Positions 38,043-47,011 of a stretch of 64,000 bases of DNA are shown here, one piece after another. Source of the DNA: JANQOH01 sp965242575. Lineage in GTDB: Bacteria > Pseudomonadota > Alphaproteobacteria > UBA7887. Position numbers and translations under genes: made by a program. How positions within the stretch are numbered: position 1 is the stretch's first letter; every line of letters begins with the position of its first letter. A model generated the notes under the pieces. The model ran no database searches. It had not been told where the DNA came from and was given only the letters and a program-made list of their open reading frames with translations. The DNA is taken from NCBI GenBank assembly GCA_965242575.1, contig OZ251461.1, positions 3,328,458-3,392,457 of the forward strand, given 5' to 3'.

Positions 38043-40604
38043 ATGGCCGCCCAGGCCCGGTACGACGCGCGCGCCGCCGAGGCCGAGTGGCAGGCGGCGT
38101 GGGAGGAGGCGGGCTGCTTCCGCGCCGGCGAACCCGGCGACCCGCGCCCCAAGTACTACGTGCTGGAGATGTTCCCGTATCCGTCCGGGCGCATCCATAT
38201 GGGGCACGTCCGCGTCTATACGATCGGCGACGTGATCGCGCGCTACAAGCGGGCGCGCGGGTTCGACGTGCTGCACCCGATGGGATGGGACGCGTTCGGC
38301 ATGCCGGCCGAGAACGCCGCCATGGCCGAGGGCGCGCATCCGGCGAAGTGGACGTGGGACAACATCGCCGTCATGCGCCGCCAGCTGCGGTCCATGGGCC
38401 TGTCCTACGACTGGCGCCGCGAGGTCGCCACCTGCGCGCCCGATTACTACCGCCACCAGCAGGCCATGTTCCTCGACCTGTTCGACCGCGGCATGGCCTA
38501 CCGCGCCGAGGCGCAGGTGAACTGGGACCCGGTCGACCGGACGGTGCTCGCCAACGAACAGGTGATCGACGGCAAGGGCTGGCGGTCGGGGGCGGAGGTG
38601 GAGCGGCGCAGCCTGCCGCAATGGATGTTCCGCATCTCCGACTTCGCCGACGACCTGCTCGACTCGCTCGCCGGCCTCGAACGCTGGCCGGAGTCGGTGC
38701 GCGCCATGCAGGCGAATTGGATCGGCCGCTCGGAGGGGGCCGTTATCCGCTTCCGCATCGCCGGACGCGCCGACCGGCTGGAGGTCTTCACGACCCGCCC
38801 CGACACCCTGTTCGGCGCCAGTTTCTGCGCCGTCTCCCCCGACCACCCGTTCGCCGCGGCATGCGCCGAAGCCGACCCGGCGCTCGCCGCCTTCATCGCC
38901 GAGTGCCGCCGCTCCGGGACCTCGGAGGCGGCGCTGGAGAAGGCGGAGAAGCGCGGATACGACACCGGCGAGCGCGCCGTTCATCCGTTCCTCGTCGACC
39001 GGACCCTGCCGGTCTACGTCGCCAATTTCGTGCTGATGGACTACGGTTCGGGGGCGATTTTCGGCGTTCCGGCGCACGACCGGCGCGACTTGGAGTTCGC
39101 GCGGAAATACGGCCTGCCCGCGCCGGTCGTCGTCCGCCCGCACGGCGCGGGGGCGGATTTCGCCATCGACGGCGAGGCGTTCGCCGGCGATGGCGCGCTG
39201 GTGAATTCCGGCTTCCTCGACGGCCTGGACGTAGCGGCGGCCAAGCGCGCCGTCGTGGCGCGGCTGGAGGCCCGGGGCGACGGCGAGGCGCGGACCGTCT
39301 TCCGCCTGCGCGACTGGATCGTGTCGCGCCAGCGCTATTGGGGCTGCCCCATCCCCATTATCCATTGCCCCGATTGCGGCCTCGTTCCGGTCCCGCGGGC
39401 CGACCTGCCGGTGACGCTGCCCGGCGATGTGAGTTTCGACGCGCCGGGCAACCCGCTCGACCGCCACGAGGAATGGCGGCGGGTCGACTGCCCGCGCTGC
39501 GGCGGGGCCGCCCGGCGCGACACCGACACCTTCGACACTTTCGTCGATTCGTCGTGGTATTTCGCGCGCTTCGCCTGCCCCGAGGCGGACGCGCCGCTCG
39601 ACCCCGCCGCCATGCGGCGGTGGCTGCCGGTCGACCAATACGTCGGCGGGATCGAGCACGCCATCCTGCATCTTCTCTATTCGCGCTACTTCATGCGCGC
39701 GCTGGGCGAGACCGGCCACGTCGCCTTCAAGGAGCCGTTCTCGGGCCTGCTGGCGCAGGGCATGGTCTGCCACGAGACCTATCGCGGCGCGGACGGCGAA
39801 TGGCTCTATCCGGAGCAGGTGGAGCGCGCGGGCGACGGCGCGGCGCGCCACCGCGAGACCGGCGCGCCGGTGACCGTCGGGCGGTCGCGCAAGATGAGCA
39901 AATCGCACCGCAACGTGGTCGACCCGGAGGACATGATCGCGCGCTACGGCGCCGACACCGCCCGGCTCTTCATGCTTTCCGACAGCCCGCCGGCGCGCGA
40001 TCTGGAATGGACGGAGGCGGGAGTCGAGGGCGCGTGGCGGTACGTCCAGCGCCTCTGGCGGCTGGCCGCCGAGCCGCCGGCGCCGCTCTCCGCGCCCGGC
40101 GCGCCGATCCCGGACGGACTCGACGGCGCGGCGCTGGAGCTGCGGCGCGCCGCGCACCGAACGATCGCCGGCGTGACCGAGGACCTGGAGCGGTTCCGCT
40201 TCAACCGCGCCGTGGCGCGCATCCGCGAATTGTCGAACGCCGCCGCCGAATACCGCGGCGGCGGCGCGGTCCTCCGCGAGGCGCTGGAGACCGTCGCGCT
40301 GCTGATCGGCCCGATGACCCCGCATCTCGGCGAGGCGCTGTGGCGCCGGCTGGGCCATCGCGGCTTCCTCTGCCGCCGGCCCTGGCCCCGGCCCGACCCG
40401 GCGCTGGTCGACCGCGCGGAGGTGACCGTCGTCGTCCAGGTGAACGGGCGCAAGCGCGGCGCCATCGCGGTCCCGGCGGGCTCCGGCGCCGGCGACCTCG
40501 AGGCGCGCGCGCTCGCCGAGGCGGGGGTGCGCGCGGCGATGGGCGGCAAGCCCGCCCGCCGCGTGGTGGTGGTCCCGGACAGGATCGTCAATGTCGTGGT
40601 CTAG
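38043..40604 (+). CDS. leuS: Leucyl-tRNA synthetase
   Basis: 853 residues, the usual length. It charges tRNA(Leu) and edits mischarged products. The HIGH motif appears as HMGH in PYPSGRIHMGHVR, the editing domain contains FTTRPDTLFGASF and the KMSKS loop is intact (GRSRKMSKSHRNVVDPE). The zinc-binding CP1 hairpin cysteines (HCPDCG and DCPRCG) are visible. The ATG at 38043 follows closely on the lipoprotein gene; the 3' end overlaps lptE by 14 bases. Confidence 0.98.
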   Translation: MAAQARYDARAAEAEWQAAWEEAGCFRAGEPGDPRPKYYVLEMFPYPSGRIHMGHVRVYTIGDVIARYKRARGFDVLHPMGWDAFGMPAENAAMAEGAHPAKWTWDNIAVMRRQLRSMGLSYDWRREVATCAPDYYRHQQAMFLDLFDRGMAYRAEAQVNWDPVDRTVLANEQVIDGKGWRSGAEVERRSLPQWMFRISDFADDLLDSLAGLERWPESVRAMQANWIGRSEGAVIRFRIAGRADRLEVFTTRPDTLFGASFCAVSPDHPFAAACAEADPALAAFIAECRRSGTSEAALEKAEKRGYDTGERAVHPFLVDRTLPVYVANFVLMDYGSGAIFGVPAHDRRDLEFARKYGLPAPVVVRPHGAGADFAIDGEAFAGDGALVNSGFLDGLDVAAAKRAVVARLEARGDGEARTVFRLRDWIVSRQRYWGCPIPIIHCPDCGLVPVPRADLPVTLPGDVSFDAPGNPLDRHEEWRRVDCPRCGGAARRDTDTFDTFVDSSWYFARFACPEADAPLDPAAMRRWLPVDQYVGGIEHAILHLLYSRYFMRALGETGHVAFKEPFSGLLAQGMVCHETYRGADGEWLYPEQVERAGDGAARHRETGAPVTVGRSRKMSKSHRNVVDPEDMIARYGADTARLFMLSDSPPARDLEWTEAGVEGAWRYVQRLWRLAAEPPAPLSAPGAPIPDGLDGAALELRRAAHRTIAGVTEDLERFRFNRAVARIRELSNAAAEYRGGGAVLREALETVALLIGPMTPHLGEALWRRLGHRGFLCRRPWPRPDPALVDRAEVTVVVQVNGRKRGAIAVPAGSGAGDLEARALAEAGVRAAMGGKPARRVVVVPDRIVNVVV

Positions 40605-41118
40605 GCGGGCGGCGCGGATTCTCGCGGCCGCGCTCGTGGGCGCCGCGCTGGCGGGCGCGGCGGGCTGCGGCTTCCGCCCGCTCTACGGCGGCGCCGAGGG
40701 GAAGGCCGTATCCGCCGCGCTCGCCGCGGTCGAGATCCTGCCCATCGAGGGCGAGCTCGGCCCCGCCATGCGCAACGGCCTGCTCGATTACCTCGCGCCG
40801 TCGTCCCGCGACGAGCCGCTCTACGAATTGTCGGTCCGGGTCGACGCCTCGGCGCGCGGGCAGATCACCGAGAAGGACACGCAGATCCGGCGTTACCTCC
40901 TCGTCCTGCGGGCGGATTACGCGCTCGCCGACAAGGCCGACGGGCGCGAACTGGCCGCCGGCGAGGCGGTCGCGCGCACCAGTTACAACATCGTCCGGGG
41001 CGAGGACTATTCGACCCTGGTCGCCGAACGCAACGCGGCGCGCGAGGCGGCGCGCGAGGCGGCGCGGAGCATCGTCTCCCGCCTGGCGCTGCGCTTCCAT
41101 CGCCCGGCCGGCGGATGA
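40591..41118 (+). CDS. lptE: LPS assembly lipoprotein LptE
   Basis: 175 residues. A signal peptide with lipobox LAGAAGC (Cys near 26) is followed by GFRPLYGG, the hallmark of alphaproteobacterial LptE. LptE plugs the LptD barrel and helps insert LPS in the outer membrane. The rest (ITEKDTQIRRYLLVLRADY, RTSYNIVRGEDYSTLVAERN) fits the family. The leuS-lptE-holA order is conserved in the class. Confidence 0.92.
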   Translation: MSWSRRAARILAAALVGAALAGAAGCGFRPLYGGAEGKAVSAALAAVEILPIEGELGPAMRNGLLDYLAPSSRDEPLYELSVRVDASARGQITEKDTQIRRYLLVLRADYALADKADGRELAAGEAVARTSYNIVRGEDYSTLVAERNAAREAAREAARSIVSRLALRFHRPAGG

Positions 41119-42152
41119 TCGTCCGGCCGGCCGACGTCGAGCGGTTCGTCGCCCGCCCGGCGCCCGCCATCGCCGCGGCGTTGATCTACGGCCCCAACCG
41201 CGGCCTGGCCGCGGACCGGGCCGAACGCCTGGGGCGGGCGGTCGCCGGCGCGCTCGACGACCCGTTCCGCGTCGCCGACCTGGCGCCGGCGGCGGTGGCC
41301 GCCGAGCCGACCCTGCTCGTGGACGAGGCGGCGGCGCTGGCGATGACCGGCGGGCGCCGCGTCGTCCGCCTGCGCGGCGCCGGCAACGAGGTCGCCCAGG
41401 CCTGCGCCGACCTGCTCGCCGCCGCCGTCCCGGCCGCGTCGCTCGTCGTCGTCGAGGCGGGGGAGCTGCCCAGGCGCGCGCGCTTGCGAGTCGTGTTCGA
41501 GAGCGCCGGCAACGCGGCGGCCATCGCCTGTTACGACGACGACCGCGCGGCGCTCGGCGCGGTGTTGACCGAACGCCTCGCGGCGCACGGCAAGACCGTG
41601 ACCCCGGCGGCGCGCGAGGCGGCGCTGACGCGCCTCGGCGGCGACCGCAAGGCCGCCCTGGCGGAGATCGACAAACTCGTCCTCTACGCCGGGGACTCCG
41701 CGCGGATAGGCGAGGCGGACGCGCTGGCGTGCATCGGCGACGGCGCCGAGGCGACCCTCGACGACCTGGCCGATGCGGTGGCCGGCGGCGACCGCCCGGG
41801 CGCCGGGCGCGCCTTCGACAAACTGGCCGCCGACGGCGTTTCGCCGGTGCGCGCGCTGGGCGCGTTGCAACGGCATTTCCAGCGCCTGCACTGGGCGGCG
41901 GGCCGGGTGCGCGGCGGCGCCGCGCCGGCCGCGGCGGTGGAGGCGCTGCGCCCGCCGGTGTTCTTCAAGCGCCGCCGGAGCATGGCGGCGCAGCTCGCGC
42001 GCTGGCCGGCCGCCGCCGCCGCGCGCGCGCTGGAGCTTCTGCTCGAGGCCGAGGCCGCCTGCAAGACGACCGGCGCGCCCGCCGCGCTGATATGCTCCCG
42101 CGCCGCGCTGCGCCTGACCGAGGCCGCCGGCCGCCGGTCGCGCCGAGGGTAG
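41115..42152 (+). CDS. holA: DNA polymerase III delta subunit
   Basis: 345 residues. HolA is the clamp-loader wrench that opens the beta clamp. IYGPNRGLAADRAERL at the N-terminus, VVVEAGELPRRARLRVVFE, LGGDRKAALAEIDKLVLYAG and the C-terminal helical domain (ALGALQRHFQRLHWAA) fit the family. It starts ATGA-coupled to lptE. Confidence 0.93.
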   Translation: MIVRPADVERFVARPAPAIAAALIYGPNRGLAADRAERLGRAVAGALDDPFRVADLAPAAVAAEPTLLVDEAAALAMTGGRRVVRLRGAGNEVAQACADLLAAAVPAASLVVVEAGELPRRARLRVVFESAGNAAAIACYDDDRAALGAVLTERLAAHGKTVTPAAREAALTRLGGDRKAALAEIDKLVLYAGDSARIGEADALACIGDGAEATLDDLADAVAGGDRPGAGRAFDKLAADGVSPVRALGALQRHFQRLHWAAGRVRGGAAPAAAVEALRPPVFFKRRRSMAAQLARWPAAAAARALELLLEAEAACKTTGAPAALICSRAALRLTEAAGRRSRRG

Positions 42153-42163
42153 GCGGGCGGTTT

Positions 42164-42213
42164 GCCAGGCCGCGCGCAGCGCGTAATGGAAGACGCCGGC
42201 GCGACCGGCGCGT
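42164..42213 (-). repeat. Diverged relative of the dispersed hairpin element
   Basis: On the minus strand it contains GCGCCGGCGTCTTCC followed by GCGCTGCGCGC, resembling the core of the element at 27710. It lies in the short gap after holA. Arms are degenerate, so membership is tentative. Confidence 0.35.
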
Positions 42214-42229
42214 GACCGTCGGAGGCGGC

Positions 42230-42625
42230 ATGAGAAAACCGAATCGGACGCCCGCCGGGGCGCGGCCGCTGTCGCAATCGGAGCGCGGCGCGCTGGCTTC
42301 GCGGGCGCGTTACGAGGGCAGCCGACAGCACAAGGACAGGAGATGGTGGGGCGGACTGCCCGCCGCGGGCGGGCGCGGGGGAAGGTTGACCACGATCTGC
42401 CCCTTGACCACCGCCGCGGACCGGCGGGAAGCGACGATGTGGGTGCAGTACGCGATAGGCGCCGGGCAATATGAATTCGTCCGCGGCGACAAGGATTTTC
42501 CGAAGCACGTTTGGTACAGGGATACGTCCGGTCAAGTATGGTACGGCAGGTGCTTCAATAGCAAGTCGGGAGAATACAAGGGTTGGCCGATAAGCGAGGA
42601 GGAGCGGCGTGAAATTTTTCGTTGA
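42230..42625 (+). CDS. Small unknown protein, first gene of a two-gene module
   Basis: 131 residues, function unknown. The N-terminal half is basic (PLSQSERGALASRARYEGS, then QHKDRRWWGG). The C-terminal half is aromatic and conserved-looking: TTICPLTTAADR, MWVQYAIGAGQYEFVRGDKD and FPKHVWYRD, then YKGWPISEEERREIF. A strong GGAGG site precedes the ATG at 42230, so the long form is preferred over an inner ATG at 42437 (62 residues). It overlaps the next gene by 17 bases. The sequence recalls a family of small proteins paired with IrrE-like genes in other alphaproteobacteria; this is memory, not a search. Confidence 0.72.
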   Translation: MRKPNRTPAGARPLSQSERGALASRARYEGSRQHKDRRWWGGLPAAGGRGGRLTTICPLTTAADRREATMWVQYAIGAGQYEFVRGDKDFPKHVWYRDTSGQVWYGRCFNSKSGEYKGWPISEEERREIFR

Positions 42626-43865
42626 ATGGGAAGACGGCGGTCGAATCTCCGAGGACGTCGATTTGCTCGCGGTCGGCGCCCTGCGCGTCATCGTCGGCGA
42701 CAGGAACGTCTGCGAATTCCGGGCGGAAGGCGCGGGCCCGATATCCGCTTCGATCCCGGTTTCGGTGTATCCGCTCGCCGAAGGCGTCGCGACGGACTGG
42801 TGGAGCCTGTTCGGAGGCCGCGACGTTCCGCATCGCCTGGCCGCGTATCGCGGCGGTTACGCGATCCCGGACGTGCGCTTGCGGTTCGACGGCGCCGATT
42901 TCGAGGTCGCGTGCTCGCCGCGCCGCTACGAGAACCCGCCGGTGGACTTCCCGAACGGCGCCGTCGAACGGTTGGACCGGGCGGACGCCGAGCGGGCGCT
43001 GGGCGCGTTTTTCGACGAGACCCTGGCTCGGATCGAGGAGCGCGGCGCGCGGGAGTCCGGCTTGCATGCCCAGTGGAATCTCATACGGGCCTCGCGCGCC
43101 GACCCGGAGGAGGCGGCGTTTTGCGAGGCTGCGGGCGCGCTCGGCCTCGATCCCTACGACGTTTCGGACGCCGACGCGGCGTTTATCGAGCGCGGCGGCG
43201 CGTTGTTCGACGGCGAGCCGCTGGCCGAGTTTCTCACCGGCCTGCGGCGCGCCCCCCGGCGAAGCGGCGTCCTGGACTGGATACGCGAAGCGGAAAGGCG
43301 GCCGCCGGGCAAATCCCGGCTTCCCGCGCTCGAGGACCTGCGGGGCGCCGCGCCCGAACGGGCCGCGCGCGCGGGAGAGAAGCCCTGGGCGCGCGGCTAC
43401 CGGTGGGCGCGCGCGGCCCGGCGGCTGCTCGGCGCGGGGCAGGGCGAACGCTTCCGGTCCGTCGCGGCGCTCGCTCGGCGCCTGGGGGCGCCGGGTTTCG
43501 CGTCCGCGCCTTCGGCGCCCGGGCTTCGCGCGCTCGTGGATTCCCGCGATGGCGAAACGCGCGTCCATCTGCGTCGCACCCGTGACGTCGCGGGCAACCT
43601 GTTCGCCCTCGCGCGCGCGGTGGGCGACGCGGCGGCGAATCCTCCGGCCCGCCGGTCGGCGGTGAACGACCTTCGCGAAGCGTCGCGCCAGGCGTGCGGG
43701 CGCGCGTTCGCGGCCGAGTTCCTCGCGCCCATGGACGAAATCCTCTCCATGCGCGGCGATGGACTCGACGTCCACGCCATCGCCGACGAGTTCGGCGTCA
43801 CGGCTGCGACGGTGGCGCGGCAGGAAGAAAACGCCGACCGCATCCGTCTGGCCTGCGCCGCCTGA
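42609..43865 (+). CDS. Unknown protein with ImmA/IrrE-like C-terminus
   Basis: 418 residues. The N-terminal ~110 residues form a beta-rich region (MKFFVEWEDGGRISEDVDLL). A charged middle follows. The C-terminus resembles the end of ImmA/IrrE peptidases, with RQACGRAFAAEFLAPMDEIL followed by a helix-turn-helix-like IADEFGVTAATVARQ. The zinc-peptidase HExxH is not present; the equivalent region reads RDVAGNLFALARAV. It may thus be a catalytically dead sensor or regulator. It overlaps the 131-residue partner by 17 bases, which implies joint production. Confidence 0.75.
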   Translation: MKFFVEWEDGGRISEDVDLLAVGALRVIVGDRNVCEFRAEGAGPISASIPVSVYPLAEGVATDWWSLFGGRDVPHRLAAYRGGYAIPDVRLRFDGADFEVACSPRRYENPPVDFPNGAVERLDRADAERALGAFFDETLARIEERGARESGLHAQWNLIRASRADPEEAAFCEAAGALGLDPYDVSDADAAFIERGGALFDGEPLAEFLTGLRRAPRRSGVLDWIREAERRPPGKSRLPALEDLRGAAPERAARAGEKPWARGYRWARAARRLLGAGQGERFRSVAALARRLGAPGFASAPSAPGLRALVDSRDGETRVHLRRTRDVAGNLFALARAVGDAAANPPARRSAVNDLREASRQACGRAFAAEFLAPMDEILSMRGDGLDVHAIADEFGVTAATVARQEENADRIRLACAA

Positions 43866-43966
43866 ACGACCGCCGGCGGCCAGCTCCGCGAAACGGGCGC
43901 GATTTGACAGGCCGCGCCGCGCCCGCGCATCCTGCGCCGCGGCCCTGCGGACGAGGGAGGAACGCC

Positions 43967-44347
43967 ATGTCCGACGGCAAGGAGGCGCCCGGCGCGCTCG
44001 CCTCGCGCTATATCGACGCGGCGGCGCTCGACTGGACGCCGACGCGCTTTCCGGGCATTTCGTCGAAGGTGTTGATGCGCGACGACGCGCGCGGGCTGCT
44101 GACGGCGCTGTTCAAATTCGAACCGGGCGCCGCGCTGCCGGAGCACATCCACGAGGACATCGAGCAAACCTGGATGCTGGAGGGCAGCCTCGCCGACCGC
44201 GAGGGGGTGGCGCGCGCCGGCGAGTTCGTCTGGCGCCCCGCCGGCAGCCGGCACGGCGCATGGTCGCCCGACGGCGGCGTCGCCCTGTCGATCTTCCTCC
44301 GCCCCAACCGCTTCATCGGCGACGAGTCCGGCGGCGGAACCGCGTGA
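43967..44347 (+). CDS. Cupin-domain protein (ChrR-like)
   Basis: 126 residues, a single cupin barrel. Metal ligands are visible in LPEHIHEDIEQTWMLEG (His, His, Glu) and in WRPAGSRHGAW (His). Related cupins sense or bind small molecules; the substrate is unknown. A GGGAGG site precedes the ATG at 43967. TTGACA at 43904-43909 could be a -35 element but lacks a good -10. Its stop overlaps the following methyltransferase start as GTGA. Confidence 0.85.
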   Translation: MSDGKEAPGALASRYIDAAALDWTPTRFPGISSKVLMRDDARGLLTALFKFEPGAALPEHIHEDIEQTWMLEGSLADREGVARAGEFVWRPAGSRHGAWSPDGGVALSIFLRPNRFIGDESGGGTA

Positions 44348-45138
44348 CCGCCGTCCCGACGGCGTGGCGTTCGGACGACGGCGGTTCGCGGCTGTATCGC
44401 GGCAACGTCTTCGATCTGTTTCCGCGCCTGCCCGACGGCGCGTTCGACTGCATATGGACCGACCCGCCCTACTTCCTGTCGAACGGCGGCGTCACCTGCG
44501 TCGCCGGGCGGATGGTCAAGGTCGACAAGGGCGAGTGGGACCGCAGTCGCGGAGTCGCGCTCGACCACGAGTTCAACCTGGAATGGCTCGCCGAATGCCA
44601 TCGCCTCCTCAAGCCGGCGGGGACCATTTGGGTGACGGGAACGCTGCACGTCTATCTCAGCATCGGCATGGCGTTGCAGGAGTTGGGTTTCCGCATCCTC
44701 AACGACATCGTCTGGCAAAAATCCAACCCGCCGCCCAATCTGGGACGGCGTTGCTTCACTCATGCGACGGAAACGGTCCTGTGGGCGACGAAGGCGCCGA
44801 AGGACGGCAAGCATCGCCATACGTTTCATTACGACGCCATGCGCGAGGAAAACGACGGCAAGCAGATGAAAAACGTCTGGCAATTTCCGGCCGCCGGCCG
44901 GCGGGAGAAAAAATTCGGCAAGCATCCGACCCAGAAACCGGCTGCCCTGATCGCGCGCTGCCTGAGGGCGAGCACCGATCGGGACGACGCGGTGTTCGAC
45001 CCTTTCGCCGGTTCGGGATCGACCGGCGTGGCCGCGTTGGGAATGCATCGCAGGTTCGTCGGTTGCGAGCGGGAGGAGGAATTTGTCCAGCTGGCCGCGC
45101 GTCGCCTGGCCGCGGCCGATTCCGCCACGCGAGAATAA
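44344..45138 (+). CDS. DNA adenine/cytosine-amino methyltransferase (DpnA-like)
   Basis: 264 residues, beta class: the catalytic TDPPYFLSNGG comes first (DPPY at 40-43) and the SAM site DPFAGSGSTG near 219-228. The segment DPPYFLSNGG followed by RMVKVDKGEWD is like DpnA, the second methylase of DpnII-type GATC systems. No restriction enzyme or Dam-like partner is next to it, so it is probably an orphan. Specificity for GATC is inferred only. The GTG start overlaps the cupin stop. It may methylate for epigenetic control or protect against a lost nuclease. Confidence 0.87.
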   Translation: MTAVPTAWRSDDGGSRLYRGNVFDLFPRLPDGAFDCIWTDPPYFLSNGGVTCVAGRMVKVDKGEWDRSRGVALDHEFNLEWLAECHRLLKPAGTIWVTGTLHVYLSIGMALQELGFRILNDIVWQKSNPPPNLGRRCFTHATETVLWATKAPKDGKHRHTFHYDAMREENDGKQMKNVWQFPAAGRREKKFGKHPTQKPAALIARCLRASTDRDDAVFDPFAGSGSTGVAALGMHRRFVGCEREEEFVQLAARRLAAADSATRE

Positions 45139-45265
45139 GCCGGAGACCCGCGGTCGTCTTCACGGTTTCTTCGAGTTCGATCTCGACGACCGCGACATCC
45201 ATGATCGCTTGAAGGCCGGCCGCGATCGAATTCGGCGTGTCATCGGCGCCGGCGGATTCGAGTTA

Positions 45266-45294
45266 TCGACCGGCCGTATGGGAACGCATATACT
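45266..45294 (+). promoter_or_regulatory. Possible promoter upstream of bolA
   Basis: TCGACC (45266-45271), 17 bases, TATACT (45289-45294). It precedes bolA by about 145 bases in a 300-base gap. The gap otherwise holds the short direct repeat at 45361 and no convincing gene. Confidence 0.35.
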
Positions 45295-45360
45295 GCCTCG
45301 GAACGCAGGCGCCGGTCATGGCGGCGCGGCGCGCGCGTTTTACGCTCGCATGAACCCGAT

Positions 45361-45388
45361 ACGTATTACGATTGACGTATTACGATTG
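45361..45388. repeat. 14-base perfect tandem duplication
   Basis: ACGTATTACGATTG occurs twice back to back (45361-45374 and 45375-45388). It is A/T-rich against the local background and lies 50 bases upstream of bolA. It could be a paired operator or a replication slip. Confidence 0.8.
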
Positions 45389-45438
45389 GCTTGGGGCGAT
45401 CGACGCATGGGATCGAACGCCGGGCGGGAGCGGCGCGC

Positions 45439-45759
45439 ATGACCATCGGCGAGCGCATACGCGAGAAACTGGCGGCGGCGCTGGCTCCGGCGCGCCTCGA
45501 CGTCGTCGACGAATCGCACATGCATGCCGGGCATGCCGGCGCGCGGGCGGGCGGCGACAGCCATTTCCGCGTCGCCGTGGCGTCGGCGGCGTTCGCCGGC
45601 CTGTCGCGGGTCGAGCGGCAGCGCAAGGTCAACGCGCTGCTGGCCGAGGAATTCGCCGACGGAATGCACGCCCTCTCGGTGACCGCGCGCACGCCGGAGG
45701 AGGACGCGGCGGCGCGGCGGGTCAGTCGTCCTGCGCCGGAGGCGCCGCGCGGCGGGTGA
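45439..45759 (+). CDS. bolA: BolA-family protein
   Basis: 106 residues. BolA proteins pair with monothiol glutaredoxins in iron-sulfur handling and stress response. It has TIGERIREKLAAALAPARLD, the conserved DESHMHAGHAG and FRVAVASAAFAGLSRVERQR, ending in the HALSVTART segment. Its 3' end overlaps the convergent transporter gene by 38 bases, so the last ~12 codons serve both strands. The ATG at 45439 gives the family start. Confidence 0.95.
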   Translation: MTIGERIREKLAAALAPARLDVVDESHMHAGHAGARAGGDSHFRVAVASAAFAGLSRVERQRKVNALLAEEFADGMHALSVTARTPEEDAAARRVSRPAPEAPRGG

Positions 45760-47008
45760 GGCGGAGGCGGGTGACGCCGCTCTTCTCGCGCTCCAGCACC
45801 TCGAACAGATGGCCGTCCACGTCGAAGGCCGCGCCGACCTCGGGGATCGTCTCCGCCAGGTCCAGGACCAGCCCCGCCGCGGTCGCCGCCTCGTCGTCGG
45901 GCAGGCGGATGTCCAGCGCCCGGTTCAGGTCGCGGATCGTCGCCGAGCCGTCGACCAGGAACGAACCGTCGGGCTGGCGGCGGATGCCGCTCGCTGGCGG
46001 GTCGTATTCGTCGCCGATATCGCCGACGATCTCCTCCAATATGTCCTCCAGCGTGACGAGGCCCTGCAGCGCGCCGTATTCGTCCACCACCAGCGCGGCG
46101 TGTTCGCGGCGGGCGCGGAAGGCCGCCAGCTGCTCCGCCAGGCTCGTCGTTTCGGGGACGAAACTCGGCGGCGCGGCGAGCGCGGCGATGGCGGCGGAAT
46201 CGTCCGCGCCGCCGTCCGGCCCGTGCAGCGCGCGCAGCAGGGTCTTGGCGTGCAGGACGCCCACCACGTTGTCCGGGTCGCCGCGCCACAGCGGGACGCG
46301 CGTGAACGGGCTCTCCAGCGCCGCCGCGATCAGTTCGGCGGCGGGCAGGTCGGCGTTCGCCGTCACCATGTTGCGGCGGTGGGTCATGATCTCGCCCACT
46401 TCCACGTCCGACAGGTCGAGAATGCCGCGCAGCATGTCGCGGTAGTTCTCGCGCATCAGCCCGGCGCGGGCTTGCAGGTCCAGCATGCCGCGCAGCTCCT
46501 CGGCCGCCGCCTGCGCGCGCGGGCGCGCCGCGCCGCCGCCGAACGCCGACAGGATCAGGTCGGCCAGCCCGTGCACCGCGCGCGTCGCCGGCGCCGCCAC
46601 CGCCACCAGGACCCGCAGCGCCGGCGCCGCCATGAGCGCCGTCCGGTCGGCGTGGCGGATGGCGTAGGTCTTGGGCAGCACCTCGGCGAACACGAACACC
46701 AGCGCCGTCACCGCGACGGTCGCATAGGCGACGCCCGCCTCGCCGAAATGGCCGATGGCGAGGCTCGTCGCCAGCGCCGAGGCGAGGATGTTCGCCGTGT
46801 TGTTGCCGAGCAGGATGGCGCCGATCAGCGGCTCGCGGCGCTCCATCAGCCGGCTGGCCAGCAGCGCGCGGCGCTCGCCCTGCTCGGCGCGCCGCAGGAG
46901 GCGCGGGCGCGAGGCCGCGGTCAGCCCGGTCTCGGACCCGGAGAAGAACGCCGACAGCAGCAGCAGCGCCAGGATCGCGGCGAGCGTGAACACGATGGCG
47001 GAGGTCAT
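45722..47008 (-). CDS. HlyC/CorC-type transporter with CBS pair
   Basis: 428 residues. An N-terminal CNNM (DUF21) membrane domain (SAFFSGSETGLTAASR, then NNTANILASALATSLA) is followed by a CBS pair (VEVGEIMTHRRNM, HAALVVDEYGALQGLVTLED) and a C-terminal CorC_HlyC domain. Such proteins transport or control Mg2+ and related ions; older annotations call them hemolysins. It is three bases from aroB on the same strand. Confidence 0.92.
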   Translation of the reverse strand: MTSAIVFTLAAILALLLLSAFFSGSETGLTAASRPRLLRRAEQGERRALLASRLMERREPLIGAILLGNNTANILASALATSLAIGHFGEAGVAYATVAVTALVFVFAEVLPKTYAIRHADRTALMAAPALRVLVAVAAPATRAVHGLADLILSAFGGGAARPRAQAAAEELRGMLDLQARAGLMRENYRDMLRGILDLSDVEVGEIMTHRRNMVTANADLPAAELIAAALESPFTRVPLWRGDPDNVVGVLHAKTLLRALHGPDGGADDSAAIAALAAPPSFVPETTSLAEQLAAFRARREHAALVVDEYGALQGLVTLEDILEEIVGDIGDEYDPPASGIRRQPDGSFLVDGSATIRDLNRALDIRLPDDEAATAAGLVLDLAETIPEVGAAFDVDGHLFEVLEREKSGVTRLRLTRRAAPPAQDD

Positions 47009-47011
47009 CGG

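Noticed and set aside
45083..45442. Plus-strand ORF overlapping the DpnA-like methylase end
   Set aside because: It begins inside the methylase, has no ribosome-binding site and resembles no nuclease I know.
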